Below are positions 18,462 through 28,136 of a stretch of 48,288 nucleotides of DNA, piece by piece. The position numbers and the translations under genes are program-made. The stretch covers positions 1-48,288 of the forward strand of contig NZ_JABTBO010000018.1 in assembly GCF_014884965.1 (NCBI RefSeq). The letters run 5' to 3'. Below the pieces are notes generated by a model that was not told the DNA's origin, made no database searches, and was given only the letters and a program-made list of their open reading frames with translations. Within the stretch, counting starts at the first letter, position 1; each line of letters starts with the position of its first letter. The stretch is from Spirabiliibacterium mucosae (GTDB lineage: Bacteria; Pseudomonadota; Gammaproteobacteria; Enterobacterales; Pasteurellaceae).

Positions 18462-20713
18462 TTAAAAGCGGACTTCAGCGCCGAGATAAAAGGTTCTGCC
18501 ACGGGCTGAGTTGGTGAATGAGAATACATCGTTTTGGTTGCTGTCCACGCTGTATTGCGATGCGGTGGAGTTGAGGCTGTTGAGCGCTTCAACGTAGTTT
18601 TTGTTCATCACATTTTGCACTGAGGCTTTAAGCAAAATGTATTTGTTGAACTGATAATTGGCGTAGGCATCCACAATGATCGGCACTTTTGGCATGTCTT
18701 GCACCAAGGTGTCGTTGCCCTCGGCATAGGCCACTGTCAAGCCATTTGGCTTGGTGCGTTGGTTTTTGCCGGTGTATTTAAAAATGGTGCCCAAGGTCAA
18801 AGTGCGGTCAAGCAGTCGCCCGCCCAGTTCAAGGGAGCCGTAGCTCGCCGGCAGTGTGGTCACACCCACGGTGCCAAAGCCTGTGCCCACGGTGGAGGTG
18901 ACATCCAGCGGTTCGTTGGATTTGATATAACTTAAATCCAAGCGTGCAAAGGCAAAGCCTGCGTCATAGTTCATATCCAGCTCAATGCCACGGCGTTTGA
19001 TAGTATTGATGGAATTGGTATAAACCTGAAAATGGTTAAGCGCGCGTGGGTCACTAATTGGCACCGATTGCCCATCTTTGGAATAATAAAAACTTTGTTG
19101 TAGATGTAATCACGCACGCTGCTGTAAAACGCGGTAAATTTGAGGCCAAAGAAATCATCGTTGACCCACAGATTGTCTTTGTGAATATTAAAGCCCAATT
19201 GGAATGTGTTACCTTTTTCTGGCTTCAAGAACGGGTTCATTGAGCCACCACTTTGGTGGTTAAAAAAGATCTCGTTTAAATTGGGCGCGCGGGAGGTGTA
19301 GGCATAGCTCACATAGGGTGTCAGCCAGCTATTGGCTTTCCAAGAGAGCATCATACTCGGTTTTAAAATGCTTTGGGTCAGCTTCATGTGTGCTGCGCCT
19401 TGTGGGAAGCAAGGGCTTTCCTCACAGGCGGGCTTATAGCCTTTGGTGACAGACTGGCTGTAAGCAAGGTTGGTGTCTAAGATAAAGCGCGACCATTCGG
19501 ATTCCAATGCGGCATAGGCGCTGCGCATTTTCTGCTCGCCTGTTGGCGCAAAGGGGGTGTAGTTGTAGTTATCTTGATTGACCGCAACCGCACTTTTGCT
19601 GTATTTGTTGCTGAGGTAATTCAGCCCCACGGTCAAGGTATTTTGCGCGCCCAGCGCATCAAAGGCCATTTTATTGCTTAGATCAAGATAATCTGAGGTG
19701 TTTTTGGTTTTGGCATCTGCAATTTGCCAAATATTGGCATCATTATTGAAAATTTGCTGGTTAGTGCTTTTTGCTGCCAGCAACTGCACCTCCACCCAAG
19801 GGGAAACAGGGGTGTAGTGATAATCAACAATGTAGCTGTTGTGCTCGGTTTCACGCCCGCCCACATTGTTGCGGTAGCCATTGTGGCTGAGCTTGATGAA
19901 ATGATCATTGTTTGCCTTCAATTCCACTTTCGCCAGCCACGAGCGCGGGCGTTGGTCAAGGCGTTTCACGTAGTCATTGCTGCTGGAAAAGGTGCCTGCA
20001 CCCGTTTTGTAATTGGCTTTGCTGGAATTGCCTGAATAAGCAGCAAAGGCGCCGAGATGGCCGTTATTCTCCAGCAATGTTTTGCCACCCAGCGCTAACA
20101 TGCCACCACGGCCCACGCCGTTGTTGCCGGTGTTGAATTTGGCCAAGCCACCCACGCGGTTGCTAGCAAACACCACATCGTCCACATCAAGAGTGCGGAA
20201 GTTGGCGCTGCCGTTAAGAGCATTAATATTGTGCGCGCCGTCTTTGCTAAAGCCACGTTCAACCGTGGCGCCGACGATAAAATTTGGGTCGATCATCACG
20301 CCATATTGGCTGCTTGGCCCGTAGCCCTCGCCGTCATCGCCAGCGTGGTAGCGGCTGCCAGAGTTGGATGAGGTGCCGTAAAAGGTTTGTGGCACGCCAT
20401 CGACCATGGTGTTCACGCGCCCAAACCCGGTCAGCCCGCGGATATTAACACTTACCGTGCCTTGGGTTGGGTTGATATTGGTATAAGTCCCCGGCAGGGA
20501 GCGAATAGTGCTGTCAAGGGATTGCAGGGTTTTGTCGGTGGCGCCAAGGGTGCTCACCGCACCTGATTGGGTGTAGCGCTGCTGCTCGGCGGTTTTCTTC
20601 TCGCCGAGCACTTCAATGGTATCAAGTGCGGTCACGCTTTCAGCCCACAGTGCATTGGCGTAGAGCGCAAGGCAGGTGACAATCACTGCGCTGGCAATGT
20701 TATTCAATCGCAT
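18462..20713 (-). CDS. TonB-dependent heme/hemoglobin-type receptor (frame-shifted as sequenced)
   Basis: About 750 residues once one T is added (coding strand) to the five-base run at 19088-19092; the join then reads KVFYYSKDGQSVPISD. It has a signal peptide (about 1-25), a TonB-box-like DTIEVLGEKK at the mature N-terminus and a plug domain with VSVNIRGLTGFGRVNTMVDGVPQ. The barrel includes the TSRAPNLNEIFFNHQSGG and NPFLKPEKGNTFQLGFN motifs seen in hemoglobin/transferrin/lactoferrin receptors. A CEESPC pair could form an extracellular disulfide. The C-terminus ends in GAEVRF, correct for outer-membrane insertion. The operon context (hmuTUV, chaN-like, TbpB-like lipoprotein) points to heme or hemoglobin as substrate; the exact ligand is inference. 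Confidence 0.85.
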
Positions 20714-20728
20714 AAATTCTCCTTCAAG

Positions 20729-22686
20729 TTATTGGGGTGCGTTTTGTTCTTGTTTTAAAAAAAAGAGATAACTGGCAATATTACGCTGCAGCCGGCCATA
20801 GCGCCCATGCCCTTGGCTGTGGCCGCCTTCGCGCTCGATATGGAGCAAAATCGGCATTTCGCTGGTGGTGTTTTCACGCAATTTGGTGACAAAATTAACG
20901 CTCTCTTTAAGCGGCACGCGGCTGTCTTGCTCACCGCTTATCACGAGCAGTGCAGGGTAGGGCTGCGTGCTGATGTTTTGCATGGGCGAATAGCTTTTGA
21001 TGTAGGCCATATCGGCCGGGTTATTGGCATCTCCCCACTCTTCGCTTTCTTGCGCGCCAAGGCCATCGGGCGATTGCAAGGCGTTGAGCACATCCACAAA
21101 CGGCACTTGCAACACCACCGCCTTAAACAGCGTAGGCGCTTGGTTCATGGCACCTGCGATGGCCAAGGCACCCGCACTTTCACCCAAGGCATAAAGATGC
21201 GTGGTGTGAAAGCGCTCAGCCAGTGCGCGCGCGGCATCAACGGTGTCGTTAAGCGTATTTAGCTTATGCTTTTTGCGCCCTTGCGCGTGCCAGTCAATGC
21301 CCAGCTCGCCACCGCCGCGCACATGGGCGATGGCATACACAAACCCGCGGTCAAGCAAGCTTTGGTACCCTGTGCCAAAAGTCGGCTCAAAACTAAAGCC
21401 ATAGGCACCATAGGCTGTGAGCAACACCGGCGTATTTTTAGCCTTAAGTTGGGATTGTTTATAAATCAGCGACACAGGCACCTTGGTGCCATCGCGCGCG
21501 GTGATAAACGTGTATTCACTGTGATAATCGCCCTCAAGTGCGGTGGGCTTGTCAAGCCACTGCGCGGTGTTGAGGTCAAAGCGCAGGTGCGTTTTCGGTG
21601 TGAGCATGGCGGTGTAGTTGAAATCCAAAATGCCCTGCGCCATCTGCTCACCGCGTTGCAGCCAAGCGAGATAATTGCCATCAAAAAACGGGATTTGCCC
21701 AACTGATTGTGGTGCGTTTTTAGCCCAATAGCGGTACTGGCTCACGCCGTTTGACCGCACTTTCACCACCATCCAGCGCGGCAAAATAGTGAAACTCTCC
21801 AGCAGCTCATCGCCGTGGGTTTCGTAACGCAGCTGCCAAGGCGCGTTGAGATCGCGTGTATAAAATAATGCAAAGTGCGGTTTGTGCGCGTTGGCACGGA
21901 TATAAAAGCCATCATCGGTGTGGTCAAGGTAATACTCAACACCCTGTTCACGCGCTTTAAATACGCGCAATTGGGGCACGGCTGCCGTGAGGTCAAGCAC
22001 ACGGGTTTCGGATTGATCTTGGCCCGCAATGTCGAGTAGCAAATAGCGCTTGGATTGCGCGCGCGACAAACTTAATAAAAGCGCGGGTCGGGCTCTTGAT
22101 AAATCAGGCGATCGCGCGCTTGCACCGTGCCGATCGTGTGTTGATATAACCCCAAAGTGCGGTGCGTTTGAGGGTCAACGCGCAAATAATAGAGCTGCTG
22201 GCCATTGGCCGCCCACACCATGTCGCCGGTGGTGTTTTCAAGCTCAGGGGTGAAGGCATCGGCGCCCATCGCGGCGATTGAGATGCGGTAAAGCTCGCGC
22301 CCCGTGGTGTCTTCAGCAATCGCAACCATTTTGTTATCCGCGCTGATGGCAGGCGGCAACAGCTGGTAATAGCTCTGCTGGGCCGCGCGGACATCACCGT
22401 TAACGATAGTTTGCCACTTGTCTGTGCCGAGCGGTGCGCGCTCAAAGTGCGGGTAGCGCTGGCTGAGGCTTTTGCGGTAGCGATAATCGCCGTCAACCCA
22501 GGTTTGCACCGCACTTTGGTGGTGAATACGCGCGCGCATTTCTGTTTCTAGCGTGTTTTTCAACGCGGCCTCATCGGCAAAATAGTGCGCCGTTTGTGCG
22601 TTTTCTTGCGTGATGATTGAAGCCATTTCATCACCATAGGCATAAACGCTGAACAACAAGGAGAGCAGAGCAAGGCAGGCTTTCAT
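20729..22686 (-). CDS. Exported oligopeptidase B-like serine peptidase (family S9A; frame-shifted as sequenced)
   Basis: About 652 residues once one T is added (coding strand) to the four-base run at 22077-22080, giving DPRFLLSLSRAQSKRYLLL. The N-terminal half is a beta-propeller-like domain. The C-terminal alpha/beta hydrolase has AYGAYGFSFEPTFGTGYQSL, HVRGGGELG, the nucleophile serine in GESAG, the acid in SGEQDSRVP and the histidine in REGGHSQGHG. It differs from cytoplasmic E. coli PtrB by an N-terminal hydrophobic segment (MKACLALLSLLFSVYAYG) that looks like a signal peptide. The start overlaps the chaN-like stop (ATGA), and the receptor gene follows after 15 bases. It may trim peptides from degraded host heme proteins in the periplasm; this is inference. 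Confidence 0.82.
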
Positions 22687-23504
22687 CGAATCTCCCAGAT
22701 ATAATCGGCTTCACCCGCGCGCACACGCTGGCGATCATCGGTCATGATCACCGTGGCATAGCGGTGTTTTTGGTAGTCATCAAGGTGCACGGGCACGCCG
22801 AAAAAGCGGCTGGTGTGAAAGCGCCCGGCAATCAGCAAGCCCCGTTGGTGATTGGGTGTGGCCTCCACCAAGGTTTGCGCCATGCGGCGGTCTCTAAATT
22901 GCTGCACACTCACCAAATTTGCTAAGGTGGCATCATCCAGCTTGCCGTGGCTTTGGGTGATAATCCTAGCAATCTGCGCTTTAACCTCGGCGGTGGTGGA
23001 GCGTGTACCGTTGAGCGGATAGGCGCCTTGCATGACGGTGTTGATCTCCTCACGGGTGAGGTTGCCACCTAAAAGTGCGGTTGGTGAGCGCGCAATGTCT
23101 GTCACCAGCGCGTGGTATTGTGCCCAATCCCATTTTTCATCCCACCCCAGCAGGCAGGCGATGCACTCGCTATCCGTAATGCGATCAGCGCGAATATGGT
23201 GCTGGGCGTGGGTAAGTTGTGCATTTTGCGCACTCGGTAACATCTCCAGCACCACGATGGCTAACCCGTTAGGTTGTGCGCTCAAGGCATTGAACAGCTG
23301 CACTTCAGCCTGGTGGTGTAGTGCGTTGTCGTGCACTTCACCGAGCAAGATATAATCGACCTGCGCCAAATCGGCCAGCATGGCATCAAAGGTGATTGGC
23401 TGATGATCGCGGTTATACAATTGGCTACTTTGCGGCGTTTGTTGCGCACAGCTTGCGATCAAAACCGTGATCAAAACCCAGAACGTGGAGGAAATCCATT
23501 TCAT
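22683..23504 (-). CDS. ChaN-like heme-binding lipoprotein
   Basis: 273 residues. It has a lipoprotein signal with lipobox IASC (Cys19) and the ChaN fold (YILLGEVHDNALHHQAEVQLFNAL near 52-75; IVVLEMLP near 83; RDRRMAQTLVEA near 208). Related proteins are iron-regulated lipoproteins that bind heme (ChaN of Campylobacter, PhuW of Pseudomonas). It is the first gene of the leftward operon, 23 bases from a Fur-box-like palindrome. Its stop overlaps the start of the exported peptidase gene. It likely buffers or relays heme at a membrane surface. Confidence 0.85.
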   Translation of the reverse strand: MKWISSTFWVLITVLIASCAQQTPQSSQLYNRDHQPITFDAMLADLAQVDYILLGEVHDNALHHQAEVQLFNALSAQPNGLAIVVLEMLPSAQNAQLTHAQHHIRADRITDSECIACLLGWDEKWDWAQYHALVTDIARSPTALLGGNLTREEINTVMQGAYPLNGTRSTTAEVKAQIARIITQSHGKLDDATLANLVSVQQFRDRRMAQTLVEATPNHQRGLLIAGRFHTSRFFGVPVHLDDYQKHRYATVIMTDDRQRVRAGEADYIWEIR

Positions 23505-23526
23505 AACATTAACAATTGAGAAAAAG

Positions 23527-23545
23527 AATGATAATAATTATTATT
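23527..23545. promoter_or_regulatory. Fur-box-like palindrome upstream of the chaN-like gene
   Basis: AATGATAATAATTATTATT, with the perfect palindrome ATAATAATTATTAT at 23531-23544. It matches the GATAAT-type Fur consensus well and sits at the expected place for control of the leftward heme operon. Confidence 0.75.
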
Positions 23546-23672
23546 TGATCCCGATAGCGAAGTCAAGTTTTTTAATCACTGCGATTGTTGTCATCAATCA
23601 AAACTAAGGCCTTAAATTTTATACGGTTTTTACGGAGCAATTTTTGTTTGCTTTTGTTTGGATTATTTATTT

Positions 23673-23693
23673 ATAATGAGAATCGTTTTTATT
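23673..23693. promoter_or_regulatory. Second Fur-box-like site upstream of hutX
   Basis: The site starts ATAATGAGAATCG and continues to TTTTTATT; it resembles the AATGAGAATNATT form of Fur sites and lies 22 bases before the hutX start. It is a weaker match than the first site. It would make hutXZ iron-repressed with the divergent operon. Confidence 0.6.
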
Positions 23694-23714
23694 CAAGTAT
23701 AATTTGAGGTTTTG

Positions 23715-24299
23715 ATGAGTGATTTGAAGGCGGCGGTGGCGCAGTTGTTGGCGCAAACGCCGGAGATGAATACGTTGGATTTGGCCGCTCAGCTTGAGGT
23801 GGGCGAGGGCAGTGTGATTTTGGCGTTGTCTGAAAAATGGGTCACCGTGCTTGGCGGCGAGCAGTGCGAGGCGTTGCTCACGGCGCTGACCCAATGGGGC
23901 GATTTGGTTACGATCATTGAAAAAGAAGGCTCGATTTTTGAAGTCAAGCAGCCCTTCCCGCAGGGGCGCAATGGCTACGGTTATTACAATTTGAATATGC
24001 ATGGCGGCACGCCAACGGGCTCGCTTTATGGCCATTTAAAACTCAGCCAGGTAGACAAAATCGCGCTGGTGAGCAAGCCGTTTCGCGGTAAAGAGAGCTA
24101 CGCCTTTGCGTTTATCACAAAGTGCGGTCAGGTGATGTTCAAAATTTATCTTGGCCGCGACGACAAGCGCGAGCTGATTGCCTCACAAGTGAGCAAGTTT
24201 AAACAATTATTAGCCACAAAACCATTAACTAAGGATTATCCATGGAAGATCGTCAAACGCGTTTGCAAAATAAAATTGGGCCTGAAATTCAAGAGCTGA
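23715..24299 (+). CDS. hutX: Cytosolic heme carrier HutX (3' end probably shifted)
   Basis: 194 residues as written, longer than the roughly 165 of Vibrio HutX. The ORF overlaps hutZ by 58 bases in another frame, which is unlikely. Adding one A to the A4 run at 24218-24221 would end the protein at TAA 24230-24232 (about 172 residues), ten bases before the hutZ ATG. Family features are YGYYNLNMHGGTPTGSLYGHLKL and the C-terminal YAFAFITKCGQVMFKIYLGRDDKREL. ATG at 23715 is preferred to the TTG codon before it. It takes imported heme in the cytoplasm and delivers it to HutZ. Confidence 0.85.
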   Translation: MSDLKAAVAQLLAQTPEMNTLDLAAQLEVGEGSVILALSEKWVTVLGGEQCEALLTALTQWGDLVTIIEKEGSIFEVKQPFPQGRNGYGYYNLNMHGGTPTGSLYGHLKLSQVDKIALVSKPFRGKESYAFAFITKCGQVMFKIYLGRDDKRELIASQVSKFKQLLATKPLTKDYPWKIVKRVCKIKLGLKFKS

Positions 24300-24790
24300 A
24301 GGACCATTGCCGCACCATTATGCTCGCCACAGTCGATGAGCACGGCCAGCCGAATGTGAGCTATGCGCCTTTTGTGCTCAATGATCGTGGCTATTATGTG
24401 TTTATTTCAGACATTGCGCGCCATGCCCGCAACCTTAAGCAAAACCCGCGGGTGTCGTTGATGTTGATTGAAGATGAAGAAAAATCCCGCCAAATTTTTG
24501 CTCGCCGACGCCTGTCGTTTGACGCCGCCGTCGAGGTGGTGGCGTTTGACAGTGATGAATGGCAACAAGGCACGCAAGCACTGCGTGAGCGCCACGGCGA
24601 GGTGATGGATCACTTGATCAAAATGCAAGATTTCACCTTGTTTAATTTGATTCCTGAAAAAGGGCTGTTTGTCAAAGGCTTTGGCCAAGCCTTCCAGGTT
24701 GACCCCAATGATCTTGTCGGCATGGTGCATCTTGATCAAGGCCATATTGAGCGCGATGTGCGTGGCCACGTGGAACGTGAGCGCGCTTAA
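24242..24790 (+). CDS. hutZ: Heme-degrading/heme utilization protein HutZ (HugZ family)
   Basis: 182 residues, near the 176 of Vibrio HutZ. It has a split-barrel FMN-binding-like fold: TIMLATVDEHGQPNVSYAPFV (about 22-42), LKQNPRVSLMLIEDE near 70-84, and ARRRLSFDAAVEVV. The C-terminal GHIERDVRGHVERERA supplies histidines like the heme-ligating tail of the family. It binds heme and breaks it down to release iron. An AAGGA ribosome site lies between the restored hutX stop and this ATG, and a terminator follows. Confidence 0.92.
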   Translation: MEDRQTRLQNKIGPEIQELKDHCRTIMLATVDEHGQPNVSYAPFVLNDRGYYVFISDIARHARNLKQNPRVSLMLIEDEEKSRQIFARRRLSFDAAVEVVAFDSDEWQQGTQALRERHGEVMDHLIKMQDFTLFNLIPEKGLFVKGFGQAFQVDPNDLVGMVHLDQGHIERDVRGHVERERA

Positions 24791-24812
24791 CGCAAAACGT
24801 AAAATAGCAAAT

Positions 24813-24843
24813 AAAGGCAACGTTGGTTGCCTTTAAATTTTTT
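24813..24843. terminator. Terminator of hutXZ, shared with convergent epmC
   Basis: Perfect 9-bp stem AAAGGCAAC / GTTGCCTTT (24813-24821 and 24826-24834) around GTTG, then AAATTTTTT. The epmC stop codon lies in the right arm. Confidence 0.85.
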
Positions 24844-25369
24844 CAATATCAAAGCAGTCTAAATCAATTTTAGCTTCAGTGCCATAAAAGTCACATAAAG
24901 CGCGGTGCAACAGTGCCGCCCGCTTTGGCAAACCGTGCTCGGCGTAGTGGCACACTTGGTTATACACCGCTTGCTTAAATGGCCGCGTGTCGCCCGTGGT
25001 GCCGTTGAGGTTGTCGCTGCTGGCATAAAAGCGATGGTTGGCCGCCACCGATAAAATCCACTCCAGTGCTTGCGGCTTGACTTCAACCTGCTCGAACAAG
25101 CGTTGTTGCGCTTCACTGCGCCCGTCGGCTTCATACCAATAGCCAAAATCCACCAAGCCCCAGCGTTTGCGCCCCGCCACCAGCCAATGGGCTATCTCGT
25201 GCAAGGCGCTGCTGAAATAGCCATGGGCGAAATAAATGCCGTTAAACGTGCGGTGTTCATCCGCGGGGAGATAAATCGGCTCGTCGTCGCCTTTGACGAG
25301 TTTGGTGTTGTATTCGGCATAAAAAGTGCGGTTGAAAATCGCGATTAAATCGTTGTAGTCGTGTTCCAT
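24833..25369 (-). CDS. epmC: Elongation factor P hydroxylase
   Basis: 178 residues, matching YfcM/EpmC over its whole length. KGDDEPIYLPADEHRTFN (about 26-43) and the metal site HEIAHW (H57, E58, H61) are conserved, followed by LVDFGYWYEADGR and VEVKPQALEWI. The enzyme hydroxylates the modified lysine of elongation factor P, the last step after EpmA and EpmB. Neither of those genes is in the window. It stands alone between two terminators. Confidence 0.93.
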   Translation of the reverse strand: MEHDYNDLIAIFNRTFYAEYNTKLVKGDDEPIYLPADEHRTFNGIYFAHGYFSSALHEIAHWLVAGRKRWGLVDFGYWYEADGRSEAQQRLFEQVEVKPQALEWILSVAANHRFYASSDNLNGTTGDTRPFKQAVYNQVCHYAEHGLPKRAALLHRALCDFYGTEAKIDLDCFDIEKI

Positions 25370-25374
25370 GCGTT

Positions 25375-25396
25375 AAAAAGGGGCTAAAAAGCCCCT
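25375..25396 (-). terminator. Terminator of htpX
   Basis: Stem AGGGGC / GCCCCT (25379-25384 and 25391-25396) with a 6-base loop. The A-run 25375-25379 is a T-run in the leftward direction, downstream of the htpX stop at 25402. Confidence 0.8.
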
Positions 25397-25401
25397 CCCT
25401 T

Positions 25402-26255
25402 TTAGTTTAAATTTTCAAGTGCTTGAATGCGTTTTTCAAGCGGTGGGTGGCTCATAAACAGCGCTGCCAGCGAGCCTGTGCGTTTGCCGTTGATGGCAAA
25501 TGCGGCCAGTTCACCTTCAAGTTGCTCTGGCTCATGCAGGCTTTGCAAACGGCGCAGGGCCGCGATCATTTTTTGTTTGCCAACCAATTGGGCGGAGCCA
25601 GCGTCGGCGTGGAACTCACGATAGCGTGAAAACCACATGGCAATGATACTCGCCAAAAAGCCAAACACCACCTCCAGCACCATGGCAATCATAAAATACA
25701 AGCCTGTGCTGGTTTCGCCGTCGCGGTTGCTGGCCACCACTTTGGCCACCATGCGCGAGACAAAAATCACAAAGGTGTTGAGGACGCCTTGCAGCAGCGT
25801 CATGGTGACCATATCGCCATTGGCAATGTGGCTGACTTCATGGGCGAGCACGGCTTCGGCTTCATCGCGCGTCATGTTATTCAAAAGCCCTGTGCTCACT
25901 GCCACCAGCGAGTTTTTCTTAGATGCCCCTGTGGCAAAGGCATTGACATCACTGGAGTGATAAATCGCCACCTCTGGCATCGGGATGCCTGCTTTTTGCG
26001 TTTGTTGTTTTACGGTGTTGAGCAACCAATTTTCAGTTTCATTACGCGGTTGTGTGATCACCTCACCCCCGACAGCGCGCAGCGCCATGCTTTTGGACAA
26101 AACAGTGAAATCAGTGAGCCGGTGAAGCCAAATAACGCGGCAAAAATCAACAAGCCTGCAGCATCTTGCGCCTGCACGCCTGTGAGGGTCAAAATAATAT
26201 TAAATACGAACAATACTGCCATATTGGTTAATAAAAACAGCACAATTCTCATCAT
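25402..26255 (-). CDS. htpX: Membrane zinc metalloprotease HtpX (frame-shifted as sequenced)
   Basis: About 284 residues once one T is added (coding strand) to the four-base run at 26099-26102; the join then reads [19 protein letters not shown], as in E. coli. With that fix the zinc motif is H139-E140-x-x-H143 ([12 protein letters not shown]), exactly the E. coli numbering. Two N-terminal and two central hydrophobic segments anchor it in the inner membrane. The third zinc ligand region is [19 protein letters not shown]. It degrades damaged membrane proteins under stress. AGGAG precedes the paired ATG codons. Confidence 0.9.
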
Positions 26256-26362
26256 AAATCATCACTCCTATGTAAAGTCCACAGTCATATTAATGGTTAC
26301 AAAAATGTTATTTTCAAGCGTAGTTTGGCGAAAAATCGCTTTTTTTACAATCATTTTCTGCA

Positions 26363-27601
26363 TTATGTGATACGACATTGCGGAATTTCTGACCAACGCG
26401 TGGTGTAGCGCGGGGAGAGAAAATTCTGCTTCATTTTCCACCCTTGTGACAAGGTGGCGGCAAACTGCATTTTGTTGTGATAGCGCGCGTTGAGCTCATC
26501 CATCACAGTCATCAATTTGCTGTTGTCGGGCTGGGTTGGAAATAGCGGATATTGCACATGGGCATGCTCACAAAGCTGGGCAAGCAGCACACCGCACTTG
26601 ACAAATTCGCCACCTTGCCACTGGCGTTTGAGCCCATTGGCCAACAGGCGAGAAACCAACACCGTGTCTTGCGTCGGCTCGGGTAGTTGGAGCGGGAAGC
26701 TAATATGCGAGCGCACACCGTCAAAACGTGAGCCATGGGCAAAAAAGAGCACAAACTGGCAGTGGAGTTGCGCTTTGCGCAGTTTGGCCATCGCCTTGGC
26801 GCAGTAGTGCGCTTGTGCTTGTTGCAGCTCACACAAGGTGTTGACATTGTGCCCAAAAGAGCGTGAATAGACAATGCTGTGCTTGGCGTGATGGCTGGTG
26901 ATGTCGATACACGAAATGCCATTGAGCTCTTGCACAGTGCGCTCAAGCACCACGCTGAACGCCTTTTTCATCGCATTGTTCGGCTGCGCGGCTAATTGCT
27001 GCGCGGTGTGAATGCCCAGGGCATTTAAATGCTGGCTCAGTTTGCGCCCCACGCCCCACACCTCCGCCACGGGGACTTTTGCCAACAGTCGTTGCTCCAA
27101 TGCAACATGGTTGAGAAATACCACGCCACCGGTTTTGGGGTAATGCTTAGCGGCAAAATTGGCCAGTTTCGCCAGCGTGCGCGTACGCCCAATGCCCACG
27201 CCCACCGGCAGGCCCGTTTGTTTTAAAAGTGCGGTTTGGATCCGCTGGCCTAACGTGGCTAACGCCTCGGGCGGCAGGCCTTGCAAGTCGAGAAAGGCCT
27301 CATCAATGCTATAGACCTCAACAGGCGCAAATTGCGCGAGAATGTTCATCACTCGCCGTGACAGATCGCCATAAAGCGTATAATTGCTTGAAAATACCTG
27401 CACCCCTTGCGCGCGCAATTGGGCTTTGACTTTAAAATAGGGCGTGCCCATGGCAATGCCAAGCTGCTTAGCGCGAGCGTTGCGGGCGATAATGCAGCCA
27501 TCGTTATTGCTTAGCACCACAATGGGCGCGTCGCGCAAATCAGGGCGAAATACCGCCTCACAGCTGGCATAAAAGGAATTGACATCCACAAGTGCAAACA
27601 T
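26363..27601 (-). CDS. umuC: DNA polymerase V catalytic subunit UmuC
   Basis: 412 residues, a Y-family translesion polymerase. The active-site acids are D6 (ALVDVNSFYASCE) and D100-E101 (VYSIDEAFLDL). VFSSNYTLYGDLSRRVM and the helix-hairpin-helix region EVWGVGRKLSQHLNALGI follow. It acts with UmuD' to bypass DNA lesions. The start is two bases after the umuD stop. The LexA site upstream of umuD should control both. Confidence 0.95.
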   Translation of the reverse strand: MFALVDVNSFYASCEAVFRPDLRDAPIVVLSNNDGCIIARNARAKQLGIAMGTPYFKVKAQLRAQGVQVFSSNYTLYGDLSRRVMNILAQFAPVEVYSIDEAFLDLQGLPPEALATLGQRIQTALLKQTGLPVGVGIGRTRTLAKLANFAAKHYPKTGGVVFLNHVALEQRLLAKVPVAEVWGVGRKLSQHLNALGIHTAQQLAAQPNNAMKKAFSVVLERTVQELNGISCIDITSHHAKHSIVYSRSFGHNVNTLCELQQAQAHYCAKAMAKLRKAQLHCQFVLFFAHGSRFDGVRSHISFPLQLPEPTQDTVLVSRLLANGLKRQWQGGEFVKCGVLLAQLCEHAHVQYPLFPTQPDNSKLMTVMDELNARYHNKMQFAATLSQGWKMKQNFLSPRYTTRWSEIPQCRIT

Positions 27602-27603
27602 AG

Positions 27604-28017
27604 CTACCTCAGCGGGTGAATGGCATGGGTCACCACACCAAAAATCATCAACTCTGATTCCACTGGCAGTGGTTTATAGCGCCCGCTTGGGTTCATTGGC
27701 TCAAGCTGAATGGGCGTGGTTTTTAAATTGAGTTTTTTCACCGTGAATTCGCCTGCCACACAGGCAATGACAATATCACCATGCTGTGCTTGGCGCGCGC
27801 GGTCCACCACCAAAACATCATCATCAAAAATGCCAGCCTCGACCATCGATTCCCCCTGCGCGCGGACAAAATAAGTGGCATCAGGGTGGCTGATGCACAG
27901 CTCATTGAGATCAAGATAGCGCTCAATGTAATCCTCCGCCGGCGACGGGAAGCCCGCTTTGACATGGGCTAGAACAAACGGAATGCGTAAAGTTTGATGA
28001 ATACGGGCTCGATACAT
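27604..28017 (-). CDS. umuD: DNA polymerase V subunit UmuD (self-cleaving, S24 family)
   Basis: 137 residues. The cleavage site is probably A21-G22 (VKAGFPSP). The Ser/Lys dyad is S57 (AQGESMVEAG) and K94 (FTVKKL), with the same 37-residue spacing as in E. coli. RecA filaments induce self-cleavage to UmuD', which activates UmuC. A LexA box lies 11 bases upstream of the ATG. Confidence 0.95.
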   Translation of the reverse strand: MYRARIHQTLRIPFVLAHVKAGFPSPAEDYIERYLDLNELCISHPDATYFVRAQGESMVEAGIFDDDVLVVDRARQAQHGDIVIACVAGEFTVKKLNLKTTPIQLEPMNPSGRYKPLPVESELMIFGVVTHAIHPLR

Positions 28018-28027
28018 AACTGAAAAA

Positions 28028-28047
28028 TACTGTTTATTTATACAGTA
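28028..28047. promoter_or_regulatory. LexA (SOS) box of umuDC
   Basis: TACTGTTTATTTATACAGTA: perfect CTGT-N8-ACAG with symmetrical flanks, directly before umuD. It fits the gammaproteobacterial LexA consensus. Confidence 0.92.
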
Positions 28048-28102
28048 TATTAAGTCAGTTTTTCACAAAGTGCAAGCCAGTGAAGTGCGGTTGGCAAAAC
28101 AC

Positions 28103-28125
28103 AAAGTGCGGTTAAACCGCACTTT
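28103..28125 (-). terminator. Inverted uptake-signal hairpin between DUF695/RraB-like gene and umuD
   Basis: 10-bp stem AAAGTGCGGT / ACCGCACTTT (28103-28112 and 28116-28125) around TAA. It follows the leftward gene ending at 28137; the T-run after it is weak, so efficiency is uncertain. Confidence 0.65.
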
Positions 28126-28136
28126 TGTTTTCGGGC

